A DNA stretch of 64,000 nt from Sequoia sempervirens (lineage: Eukaryota > Streptophyta > Pinopsida > Cupressales > Cupressaceae). Of the stretch, positions 47,608 through 58,489 are shown one piece after another. The notes beneath the pieces are model-generated. The model did not search any database, was not told where the DNA came from, and worked only from the letters and a program-made list of their open reading frames with translations. The first letter of the stretch is position 1, and the number at the start of each line of letters is the position of its first letter. Both the position numbers and the translations under genes were made by a program. The stretch covers positions 529,348,550 to 529,412,549 of the forward strand of contig VDFB02193867.1 in NCBI GenBank assembly GCA_007258455.2. The letters run 5' to 3'.

Positions 47608-48477
47608 CTATCTTTTAAGAGAATGTAATGATTGCTGATCCGGCAGGTATGTACTTGTGGTGCATACCTGATTTCGATTTCGCATATGCAAAAGACATTG
47701 CACTTGTGGGCGTTGCATTTGCTTTTTCATAGAATCTAATGATTGTTGATGGATTGGATTTGGACTACTATTGGAGGACTATTTTTTACTTGTGATGTTG
47801 CTACTACGTGGAACAGAAGTGGAACTTGTTGTCTGTGCAATGCTTCTGTGTGCTATGTTTCAATTACGCATTTTAGCTTTAAGAGAGTGCAATGTCTCAT
47901 GTGATGTTGATTTTTTCTTTGTGTTTGGTGTAGATGTCTTCGGTTGCAGGCATTTGCTTACATCATTTAGTGAATGTGTTGCTGCAGGTTTTTGTTTTGT
48001 TTTTAAAAAATGTGGTGGATGTTCATGGCCAAGATGCTGCCCAAGCCTGCATTTGTTGTTTGTTGTTTCAATATGGGCAGTTGCTACAGTTAACGGAGAG
48101 AGTGTGGCAGTTGCAATGTTTGAGTGGCAGGCCTCTGTTGAAGAAATGTTTGCTTTCAGATAATTCATTCTCTGGTTGTGTATCAATTCTTTGCTTTTAT
48201 TTGTTGTACAATTACCAAGTTCTGAAGATCTGTATATTTGGTTTGCAGCTTCTTTGAATGTTGTTTGTTCATTTCGCATGCCCATTTGTTGTTGACCTAT
48301 GCCACGTATTGTTGCTTTCAAACATTGTAAAGAGTTACAAACATGTAGGTTTGAGATGGGCAAAGTTCGTGTTCTTTTATGATCTAGACTTGCTAAAATG
48401 TAACTAGTTGTATTGTCTCTTGTAATATTGTACGTGGAAGTGGGGTGCGATGCAGTGCAAGCATCTGATTGGCAACT
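47608..48477 (-). pseudogene. Linker of the polyprotein with repeated SLHSLK motifs
   Basis: In the same frame as Rep and OTU2 lies a Ser/Thr/Asn-rich linker. It holds spaced copies of a short motif: NSLQCLKATI, TLHSLKAKMRN, SLDSMKKQMQR and SLHSLKR just before the Rep start. Three stops interrupt it: TGA 47862, TAG 47781 and TAG 47610. No domain recognised. The repeats may be degenerate tandem modules. Confidence 0.55.
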
Positions 48478-49706
48478 TCACAATGCTTTTGAAATAGCTA
48501 GGTTCCCTTCAAATGTAGGACTAGATGCAATTTTGAAGTCATTTGCCATATATTGAATAGCAACGGAACTGTTAATATGCATGTGATGAGTCAATTGTTG
48601 TTTTTGCTGAAGTGGTTCGTAATGATGATGATTTGAGCTGTCTACAAAGCAAATCAGATTAAAGCTCTTCTTTGGCTCTTTGCTATTTCTGTATGTTTTT
48701 GAACCAGGTGATAGAGATGCTTGCCATACGTGTATTGTTGCATGGAATATGTGCGAGAGCCATAATATGCAAAATTCAGTCCCCTCAAGGCCATTTTGTA
48801 CATATGGTATTCCAATGTTGGAAACTAATGATTGCAATCGCAATAGAGGATTGTTGTTTGCTATGGTATGCTGACCAGATGAGCCAAAGCATGCCAACGC
48901 ATACTTGTTCTTGACTGCCAATGCATTTGCTAATGATTGGGCCATGAATATTCGCAAAGCAATTGGGTCAAAGTGTTCATCAACCAGGAAAGCTATGGCC
49001 GCAAACATGCTTTCGCCACATGTAGCAGAAAATGTTGCAGGCCTATAGAGGCCAAGTGTATCAAATGCATTTGCAATTGTGGTCCAAGTGCTCTCGAAAC
49101 TGCAATATGTGTTTTCCAAGTGTCACTGAATGTTTTTAATGCAATTGTATGTGTTTACTCATGAAAACACAGGTTCAAAGTGTCCAGCAGCAGCATTTGT
49201 ATCGTGGAAAAGAATTGATATCATAGGATTGTATCCGTCCTTGTTGAAATGCAAGTACCTTCTTTTGAACCTTGCAGACCAAATGCATATTGGTATGTCC
49301 AACCAATGTGCTAGCCATTTTAAACAGAATGTGTCACCCCAAAGTCCAGTTTCACCATTGTTATTATGCTCTGTGGCTGAAAGCCTCATTCTATGTAGGT
49401 ATGTGTTTTTGTCTTCTACACCATGCAATTGCCTAAGGAATGTTGGATGCAGTCATTTTCGTAGGAACTTCAAGTTGTCATGCAGGCATTGCGAAGACGA
49501 TGTAGAAAATGGTCAACAAGACCATTGCGTAGCTGATTTGGAGAATAGCGAGAGTGAAGAAAAACATGTATCGTGTCAAATAGGCAATCACCTACTTTGT
49601 AGTTGAATGAATCGACTCAGAAACAATTTGCATTGTGGAGAGCTTCATCAATTGATGTAAATTGCGGTTCAGTATTTGGTGTGTAGGTCTCCACATCAAT
49701 TGGCTG
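48478..49706 (-). pseudogene. Two tandem OTU-like cysteine-protease domains
   Basis: Domain 1 (about 49706-49159) has FNYKVGDCLFDTIHVFL, then WGDTFCLKWLAHWLDIPICIW and GHFEPVF. Domain 2 (49119-48590) has FSATCGESMFAAIAFLV, then EGTEFCILWLSHIFHATIHVW and NHHHYEPL. The two align with each other. Both keep the C-terminal His region. Domain 1 has Cys at the nucleophile position (GDCLF) and domain 2 has Ser (GESMF). A 1-base deletion near 49446, judged against the duplicate at 52.6 kb, and TGA codons break domain 1. OTU domains occur in some Helentrons, usually reported as one domain. Here two lie N-terminal to Rep. Confidence 0.75.
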
Positions 49707-51380
49707 TAGGGGAAGTTTTTTTTTTTTGGGTGGATTGTTTATGACCATATTTCCCAAATAGGGTTTTTTTTTTTGCTAGAAGGCAGCCTGTATTGTGACT
49801 ATTCAGTAGTGCAATAACTATTCAGCAAAAAAGACAGGTTGTATTGTGACTATTCAGCAGTATAATGACTATTTAGCAATATGCGGAACTTGCACTGTAG
49901 AATGCAATTGAATATAATTTTTCTTTTCTTTGCAAGCAAGTGAAGCAGAAATAAGTTTAGTATTCTACTACACACCTTTGTCACCAAGTCTGCAGGGGGG
50001 GTGTAACAATATCCTTGTATGTTATAGGAGATGTAGTGTACGCCCTAGAAAACAAAATCAACAGTTAATTGTCAATGCATATGAGTAAAACAGAACCTGT
50101 ATTGAAGTTGTCTAGGAATAAAATGCATATTTTTAAAAGGCCACAATACAGTAGTCATGATCATTAATTACTCACGTCGATGAGAACAGTGATGTGGAAG
50201 CTGTTAGATTATGACTTAATGCAGAATACCAACGCACCCCAGGTCCTGTAGAACAAAAGCAACATTTTATTATTAGTGCATTTGAGCATATATCTGGCAA
50301 AAGGAATAGAATAACTTAATAATGACCAATAAATGGAAGGGAGGAACTAATAGTTAGGAAAATGTATAAAAGGCAAAGTTTGGGGGTGGAAGAGTATTTG
50401 CAATTCTCTTCACTTTTTTTGTGAGAAGGATGCAACGAGCATTTTTTGGTCAATATGCTGGGTATTTACATGATTCTTGCATCCAAATAGTTGCTTAGAA
50501 ACTGAGCATAATTCTGCTAGGTATAAGTGCAGAATCCATGTTATACAAGACCCAGTCGGAAAACATTTAGCCCATATATATATATATATATATATATAGG
50601 TATAGGTCTATCATTAATTGCATATGTCGTAATATACAAGAATTATAGGTAGAGTTGCTCAATCCATATGCCCAATATGGAACAATTGTAAAGGAATAGT
50701 ATACGGTAACCACAAATGTAAATTGTAAGTAGGTGTTGCATAGTCTTTGTGTCGTTGCTCATTGCAATTGAACCTGCAACATGATAGGAAGTTTAAGATT
50801 AGTGACTAATCAACAAACAATCTCTTTCCATTGTGCATGTACTATACAATCCTAAGAAAAGCATTAAGTTGGAATTGTTACTACTTACAGTATTTGCATC
50901 TGTGTACAATTATATATATTGCAAAAGAATACATGGTCTAACATAGCAAATGCAAAAGGGGTCTAAAGATTGATGCCAATAGCTTGAATCCTTCATGCTT
51001 GACACCAACTTTAGATGTGTTGATCCAAAGCTTCATAAATCTATTTGGAAACAGCAACAAGTGCCTGTCAGAAGAACAAGTACGTGTAACAATTTAAGCA
51101 TGTACAAAATCCAAATTTTACATTGGAAAAAGCTAAAAAGAGAAGAAAACTTCCCGGTGAATATATCAATTATCGTATTAATTTGCATGAAAAACAAGGC
51201 CATATGGGAAACAACAAACAACATAGGTAAATTGAAATTTTCAAATGTACTTTTGTATGTTGGTACAGGAAAATGCTCCAAAGCGAGAGAGGAAAATTTG
51301 TGTACCATTGTCAAATGTGTCTATAGCCCTTTCCACAGTGAAGCTGGCCTGTTCTTCGTCTATGTCCATAAAAGTTTTTT
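49707..51380. other. Upstream region of the polyprotein gene
   Basis: Noncoding by inspection. It contains two poly-T runs (about 49719 and 49766) and a cluster of GTGACTATTCAGCAGT-type words (about 49795-49880). A (TA)n run lies at about 50571-50598. The promoter of the polyprotein gene should lie here, but no firm TATA placement is possible. Confidence 0.4.
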
Positions 51381-51383
51381 GTT

Positions 51384-53733
51384 GTATATTTGGTTTGGAG
51401 CATCTTTGAATGTTGTTTGCTCATTTCACATGCCCATTCATTGTTGACCTATGCCACGTATTGCTGCTTTCAAACATCGTAAAGAGTTACGAACATGTAG
51501 GTTTGAGATGGGCAAAGTTCATGTTCTTTTATGATCTAGACTTGCTGAAATGTAACTAGTTGTATTGTCTCTTGCAATATTGTACGTCGAAGTGGAGTGT
51601 GATGCAGTGCAAGCATCTGATTAACAAATTCACAATGCTTTTGGAACTATTAGGTTGCCTTCAAATGTAGGACTAGATGCAATTTTGAAGTCATTTGTCA
51701 TATATTGAACAGCAACGGAACTATTAATAGGCATGTGATGAGTCAATTATTGTTTTTGCTGAAGTGGTTCATAATGATGATGATTTGAGCTGTCTACAAA
51801 GAAAATCGGATTAAAGCTCTTCACTGGCTCTTTGCTATTTCTGTATGTTTCTGAACTAGGCGATGGAGATGCTTGCCATACATGTATTGTTGCCTGGAAT
51901 ATGTGCGAGAGCCATAATATGCAAAATTCAGTCCCCTCAAGGCCACTTTGTACATATGGTATTCCAATGTTGGAAACTAATGATTGAAATCACAATAGAC
52001 GATTGTTGTTTGCTATGGTATGCTGACCAGAAGAGATAAAGCATGCCAACACATACTTGTTCTCAACTGCCAACGCATTTGCTAATGACTGGGCCATGAA
52101 TAATCACAAAGCAATTGGATCAAAGTGTTCATCAACTAGGAAAGCTATGGCCGCAAACATGCTTTCGCCACATGTAGCAGAAAATGTTGCAGGCCTACAA
52201 AGGCCAAGTGTATCAAATGCATTTGCAATTGTGGTCCAAGTGCTCTTGAAACTGCAATATGTATTTGCCAAGTGTCGTTTTCCAAGTGTCGTTGAACATT
52301 TTGAATGCAATTGTACGTGTTTACTCATGAAAACACAAGTTCAAAGTGTCCAGCAGCAGGGTTTGTATCATGGAAAATAATTGATATCATAGGATTGCAT
52401 CCGTCCTTGTTGAAATGCAAGTACCTTGTTTTGAACCTTGTAGACCAAATGCATATTGGTATGTCCAACCAATGTGCTAGCCATTTTAAACAAAATGTGT
52501 CACCCCAAAGCCCAGTTTCACCATTGCTATTATGCTCTGTGGCTGAAAGCCTCATTCTACGCAGGTATGTGTTTTTGTCTTCTACAACATGCAATTGCCT
52601 AAGGAATGTTGGATGCAAGTCATTTTCGTAGGAACTTGAAGCTATTTTGCAGTCATTGCGAAGGCGATGTAGAAAATGGTCAACAAGACCATTACATAGC
52701 TAATTTGGAGAATAGCGAGAGTGAAGCAAACATGTATCATGTCAAATAAGAAATCACCTACTTTGTAGTTGAATGTATCGATTCAGAAACAATGTGCATC
52801 GTGGAGAGCTCCATCAATTGATGTAAAATGTGGTTCAGTATTCGGGGTGTAGGTCTCCACATCAATTGGCTGTAGGGGGAGTTCTTGTTTTTTGGGTGGA
52901 TTGTTTATGACCATATTGCCCAAACAGGGTTTTTTTTTTTGCTACAAGGCAGCTTGTATTGTGACTATTTAGCAGTGCAATGTCTATTTAGCAAAAAAAT
53001 AGATTGTATTGTGACTATTTAGTAGTACAATGACTATTAAGCAATATGTGAAACTTGCACTGTTGAATGCAATTGAATATAATTTTTCTTTTCTTTGCAA
53101 GCAAGTGAAGTAGAAATAAGTTTAGTATTCTACTACACACCTTCGTCACCAAGTCTACAAGGGGTGTAACAATATCCTTGTATGTTAATAGCAGATGTAG
53201 TGTATGCCCTAGAAAACAAAATCAACAATTAATTGGCAATGCATATGAGTAAAACAGAACTTGTATTGAAGCTGTCTACGAATGAAATGCATATTTTAAA
53301 AAGGCCACAATAGAATAGTCATGATCATTAATTACTCACGTCGATGAGAATAGTGATGTGGAAGCTGTTAGATTATGACTTAATGCAGAATACTGACGCA
53401 CCCCAGCTCCTATAGAACAAAAGCAACATTTTATTATCAGTGCATTTGAGCATATATTTGGCAAAAGGAATAGAATAACTTAATAATGACCAATAAATGG
53501 AAGGGAGGAACTAATAGTTAGGAAAATGTATAATAGGCAAAGTCTGGTGGTGGAAGAGTATTTGTAATTCTCTTCACTTTTTGTGACAAGGATGCAATGA
53601 GCATTTTTTGGTCAATATGCTGAGTATTTACATGATTGTTGCATCCAAATAGTTGCTTACAAATTGAGTATAATTCTGCTAGGTATAAGTGCAGAATCCA
53701 TGTTATACAAGACCCAGTCACAAAACATTTAGC

Positions 53734-53778
<45 letters not shown>

Positions 53779-54553
53779 TCTATCATTAATTGCATATGTC
53801 CTAATATACAAGAATTATAGGTAGAGTTGCTCAATCCATATGCCCAATATGGAACAATTGTCAAGGAACAGTATACGGTAACTACAAACGCAAATTGTAA
53901 GTAGGTGTTGCATAGTCTCTATATTGTTGCTTATTGCAATTGAACCTGCAACATGATAGGAAGTTTAAAATTAGTGACTAATCAACAAACAATTTCTTTT
54001 CATTGTGCATGTACTATACAATCCTAAGAAAAGCATTAAGTTAGAATTGTTACTGCTTACAGTATTTGAATCTATGTACAATTATATCTTCTACAAAAGA
54101 ATACATGGTCTAACATAGCAAATGCAAAAGGGGTTTAAAGATTTATGCCAATAGCTTGAATCCTTCATGCTTGACACCACCTTTAGATGTGTTGATCCAA
54201 AGCTTCATAAATCTATTTCCAAACAGCAACAAGTGCTTGTCAGAAGAACAAGTACCTGTAACAATTTAAGCATGTACAAAATCCAAAAATTAAATTGGGA
54301 AAAGCTAAAAACGAGAAGAAAACTTCCCCGTGAATATATCAATTGTCATATTAATTTGCATGAAAACAAAGTCCATATGGGAAACAACAAACAACATAGG
54401 TAAATTGAAATTTTCAAATGTACTTATGTATGTTGGTACAGGAAAATGCTCCAAAGCGAGATCTAGGAAAATTTGTGTACCATTGTCAAATGTGTCTATT
54501 GCCCTTTGCACAATGAAGCTGGTCTGTTCTTCGTCTATGTCCATAAAATTTTT
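51384..54553. repeat. 3.15-kb tandem duplication, unit 2
   Basis: The second copy of the OTU-plus-upstream block. The (TA)n run is longer here (about 53738-53774) than in unit 1. The match ends at CCATAAAATTTTTCTG, outside which the sequence differs from unit 1. Confidence 0.9.
51740..52868 (-). pseudogene. Duplicated OTU-like domains (unit 2)
   Basis: Both OTU-like domains are repeated: 52618-52325 for domain 1 (WGDTFCLKWLAHWLDIPICIW, HFELVF) and 52328 to about 51750 for domain 2 (CGESMFAAIAFLV, NHHHYEPL). The Ser at the nucleophile position is shared, so it predates the duplication. The frames are broken differently from unit 1. For example ALRIFMAQ reads AL-stop-LFMAQ because CGA became TGA. 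The domain-1 active site reads GDFLF rather than GDCLF. No Rep or helicase follows this copy. Confidence 0.75.
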
Positions 54554-55094
54554 CTGATTGCTGCATGGCATCTGCATGGTCTTTTTTATTCTGTTATAGA
54601 ATCTAGAACAAATGTATTGAACAATATCAAAACAGGTCAGCTGAAAATATCAAATATATTGTAATATGCTAATTCACCAGGAACTTGCAAAATAAGAGGC
54701 ATAATTTTGCATATCATTTCCAATTCTCTCCTTACACCTATGGGTAGTAAAGCTATTTTCTGCTTGCCGCATGGCCATAGGAACTGCTGATTTGTGCATG
54801 GAATATGTCTATGCTTCCACTTTTTGCAACGATGGACAAACTGAACCTATTTAGAAGAATGAGTTGCTGCCATAATGTAAATATGATTATAGAATCCATA
54901 TATTGCAAACGCATGGTACAACACCATTCTCCTCAGAAGGTTCAAGCTACTCATCATTGCACTATTCATATGCAAAATGTGGAAGCATACATAGTGGAGT
55001 TGACTATTTCTCAAAATGCAACACTAGTTATATGAAACACAAGTGGACCTTCTTTAAGAAGGCTCAAGCAGCTTCCGGCATAATGCAATTAAAC

Positions 55095-55265
55095 ACCCCA
55101 GGAAATAAGGCACTGGCCAATAGATGTGAAGATAAAAACTAATTTTTTTCCCAGCAAATTAAACTAAAAAACAAAACTCTAGATAAATGCTTCATATATC
55201 TGCGCTCAGTTCGCAAGAAATAATTAAAATTTCCTTTTGGCTCAATCGATTACATTAGTCTCCTG
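55095..55265 (+). repeat. Dispersed repeat, matches 60428-60600
   Basis: About 170 bp share AAATAAGGCACTGGCCAATA, AATTAAACTAAAAAACAAAA and CTCAATCGATTACATTAGTC with 60428-60600 in the same orientation, with scattered substitutions. Confidence 0.8.
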
Positions 55266-55349
55266 CCTTAAGTATTACGAATGTTTTCCCAATGTTTTGT
55301 TTGTTTCTTCAAGGAACGACACATGCCTCTCTGGATGATTGGAGGGAAT

Positions 55350-55680
55350 ATTTAAAATTATTACTAAATAATTAAAACCTCAAGAAATTAGCCACACACC
55401 AATGCAAGCCAAGATAAAGAGCAATATTTTTTCCACCAAAATAAACGAGAAAACAAAAATTTGGATTAACGCTACATCATATCCAAAGTTCTGCTTTTCC
55501 CTTTATTTTGCAGGGAAGAAAATTAATAATTGGCTAGTGCCCAATTTCCTGGTGGTTTAATTATTTAGCAATAATTTTCAACATTGTATCCAATCATCGG
55601 GAGAGGGTGAAATATTAAGCTTCTATCCCTAATGTTTTGTCTATTTTTTGAAGAAGGGCACATGGACAACATGGGCATGT
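55350..55680. repeat. Foldback-type repeat with an inverted partner at 60.3 kb
   Basis: AAAATTATTACTAAATAATT (about 55354) and AATTATTTAGCAATAATTTT (about 55559) are inverted repeats about 205 bp apart, as in a MITE or foldback element. The segment 55545-55680 is also present in inverted orientation at about 60306-60430, including CAATCATCGGGAGAGGG and AGCTTCTATCCCTAATG. Confidence 0.65.
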
Positions 55681-56087
55681 CACTGCATATTGCTTTCACA
55701 TGCATGGAATTCATGCCTATAAACTAAGGAATTATTTGTACATAGAAAGAGTATTACAAAGGAATTATTACAAAGAAATCTGAACAATGCATTTGGTTTC
55801 ATAATACTCAAATGCAATACAAATGGTCCCACATATATTGCTAGGAAATTCTATCTAGGCAGAGTATCCTGAAGTGTCAATCAAAGGGATACAAGTAGAA
55901 TGCGGCTATGGAAAATATGGTGTTGAGATATTAGAGGCAGTAGTCAATATATAACCATACTATTAGTGCTAATCTCAAATGAAAAAGGGTCTTGATACAT
56001 TACATTTTATCACACCTTTATTAAGATATTTGCTTCACCTATTAACAATTTAACACATATCGATGTAGCAATCCATAGAACCAAGAT

Positions 56088-56866
56088 CTCACCTACATCT
56101 ACCCTCCCTTCCAAATGAATTGCCATCTCATCTACAACAGTCAAAAACTATTGTGGGGTTTAGATATATGGTCATATCGCAACTAAGTATCAAAACATAG
56201 ACTGCGAAATATATGGAAATCAAAATATGTGCAGACAACTACCAGACTGGCATTTCTTGCAATGATAATTTCAAGACTCTAAACTGCATGACTGTTGAAT
56301 GAATGGACTGCATATCTATTGCAGTGATTTGTTTAAGATTGGCACAAGTACACTTTAAATGTGATGCACACTTGGACACTAATCAGAAAGAGAGATTCAA
56401 GACAAAATAAATTATTCAATGTAAAATTCAACAAAGATTGTAGAAGCATCCTAAAGGATACTGCATTTGATTTTCCTAACAAGGATAAAGACAGTCATGA
56501 AGAAAATTTGAATAGAATCCAAAACAGTTTAGCATTTTATTTCTACTAGCATTTCCTGTACAAAACTTTGATAGAAGAAAATTCTGGAATTGCTTTTGTT
56601 AATAAGAATTTGAGTCGGATTTTCAGAGACATCAAATTTAGAATGAAATTGGTCTAAGCATTCTACAATGGTACTTGGTCAGAAATCTCACCTACATCTA
56701 CCCTCCCTTCCAAATGAATTGCCATCTCATCTACAATAGTCAAAAACTATTGTGGGGTTTAGATATATGGTCAGATCGCAACTAAGTCTCAAAACATAGA
56801 CTGCGAAATATATGAAAATCAAAATATGTGCAGACAACTACCAGACTGGCATTTCTTGCAATGATA
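56088..56866 (+). repeat. Direct repeat pair of about 178 bp
   Basis: 56088-56267 and 56689-56866 are almost identical (ATCTCACCTACATCTACCCT to TTTCTTGCAATGATAA). The high identity suggests a recent duplication. Confidence 0.85.
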
Positions 56867-58489
56867 AAATTAGTTAAAATAAATTAAAAAATTAAAATAG
56901 TAAACTGCAAACATAACATAAAATCAAGAGTATTGTTGCCAAAGAAGAGTATAAATTCCAGCATTTACTCAAATCATAGCATCACCAGTAGAAAGCCATG
57001 GAAAACAAAAACATGTGATATGAGAAGCCCTCATAGTTTAGCAGTATTACAAGCGTATTTACTTCCACAATCACATACATGGTGACATATAGTAATATAA
57101 ACCTGTAGCAAGAAAACAGAGAACAAAATGAATGAAGAGAATGGGGCGATTTAAGTTTGAGGCCAACCAAAATAAACTTCCATGTTAGAGCCGAATACTG
57201 TGAGTCTGTGACCATCCTTAGAAATGCTTGCAGAAGTGGAGGAATAGTGTTGATTGTGAATGGATCTAGCAGCATGAAGCGTATCAGCCCATACATGGAC
57301 AATCAAAAAGTGATCTGGGTATGCAAAGTGAGCACAGGGAAGTAAGTAGTTACATGATAGTAAGAGGCATAAGTTATCCATGTATCATAGATAGTTCCTT
57401 TATCTAAAGCCCATATGCAAGGAAACTTATGTAGTTAACCTAACATGACATGATTATCTGATTGCATAAGTGACAATCTTTAAGGAGTGAATAGAGACAC
57501 CATGTTTACAACTATATCATAGACACAAACCTAGATAACAATTTGCAGACGATAGTGACAATCACTTCAAGTTATATGACAATATAGCCAAGATAAAGAA
57601 TCCAAACGATAGTCATAATTTTATGACAGTCTATAAAGGAGGGGTTCAACTGTGAACAACCCACTAAAATTAGTCTATAGAAGATAGGTTGGAATTTGGG
57701 AGGTTTAGAGGACTATGGACATTATAATGAGCACAACATCAATGAGAAATGAATATAGATGGTGCACTCCATGACACAAAGATATAGTGATAGAGCACAC
57801 ATTTTAGGGGTCTTTACTATTGTCAAAGTTGCTAAAGCTTTGGCCAAGTATCAAGCATGATATCCATGTAATGAATGATGAATATTGGTGGCAAGCATGG
57901 ATGGAAGGAATTGTTAAATGGAAAATTATAGCGACAATCATATAGTTCAGGAGGTTGCAAATTTTAGATTCATTCTCAAGCAATATACAAACAGGGCTAA
58001 AGCTAAAAAAAATTCTAGAGATAATGTTGAAGCAAACAAAATGAATCCTGAAAATTCATTTTCATTTCTGACACTCTTCAATTTTACTATCAAAAAGCCT
58101 TATTTCATAAAGCCAGGTAAATTGATATAATTGTGGAGAGCTGAAACTAAATGTAATTTATTAAATATAGAGCACTTCAACTAGATAAAGGAGACAATCT
58201 AGATAACCGATAGAGCAAAAGGCAATACAATAGTGGCAATTTGAAAAAAAATGTGACGAATCAACCAAAAGGAAAGTACATTAGCAAGAGAAAGTAAATA
58301 GTCAATAAACAATCTTTGACAATAGAAAAGACCAGGTCACACAAAGTAAACAATAATTGATAATCCAAAAACACAGAAAAGTAGGGTACATCTCTCATAC
58401 CTTAGGGATTGAAAAGTGTATGTCTAATTTCCTTCGTCATAATTCTGTTTGACAACTACCCTTGTTTTTCCACCATATTTTTCATACAT

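Larger units (their letters stand above)
42565..49428 (-). pseudogene. OTU-Rep-helicase-endonuclease polyprotein gene of a Helentron-like element
   Basis: Every fragment from 49428 to the stop at 42567-42565 lies in one reading frame, 6864 nt or 2288 codons. The order is the second half of OTU-like domain 1, OTU-like domain 2, linker, HUH/Y2 Rep, Pif1-like helicase, EEP endonuclease. A C-terminal endonuclease after the helicase is the known mark of Helentron/Helitron2 elements. Premature stops lie at 49161 TGA, 49125 TGA, 48480 TGA, 47862 TGA, 47781 TAG, 47610 TAG, 45504 TAG, 45141 TAG and 44463 TGA. There is no TAA and no frameshift in this span. The product would nick, unwind and transfer element DNA by rolling-circle transposition. 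Some stops could lie in introns, but the unbroken phase argues against most being spliced. Confidence 0.85.
48231..51383. repeat. 3.15-kb tandem duplication, unit 1
   Basis: From GTATATTTGGTTTG in the linker through both OTU domains and about 1.7 kb of upstream DNA, this unit is repeated head-to-tail as 51384 to about 54553. The start-to-start offset is 3153 bp. Identity is high by eye, with scattered substitutions and small indels. The junction at about 51383 fuses upstream sequence directly to mid-linker coding sequence. Confidence 0.9.

Noticed and set aside
47278..48257. Cys-rich + strand frames of 107-132 codons
   Set aside because: They are shadows of the Rep/linker frame on the minus strand, which carries the recognisable motifs.
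42565..49428. Recoded stop codons (TGA/TAG read as sense) in the polyprotein
   Set aside because: The other broken elements in the window use standard stops, and the duplicate copies show CGA in one and TGA in the other, so mutation explains the stops better.
53636..53824. Ile-Tyr repeat peptides
   Set aside because: They are produced by the (TA)n microsatellite in either strand.
57151..57381. Antisense 76-codon frame resembling a beta-propeller strand (DGHRLTVFGSN)
   Set aside because: The similarity is too short and generic, and no neighbouring repeats or splice structure support it.
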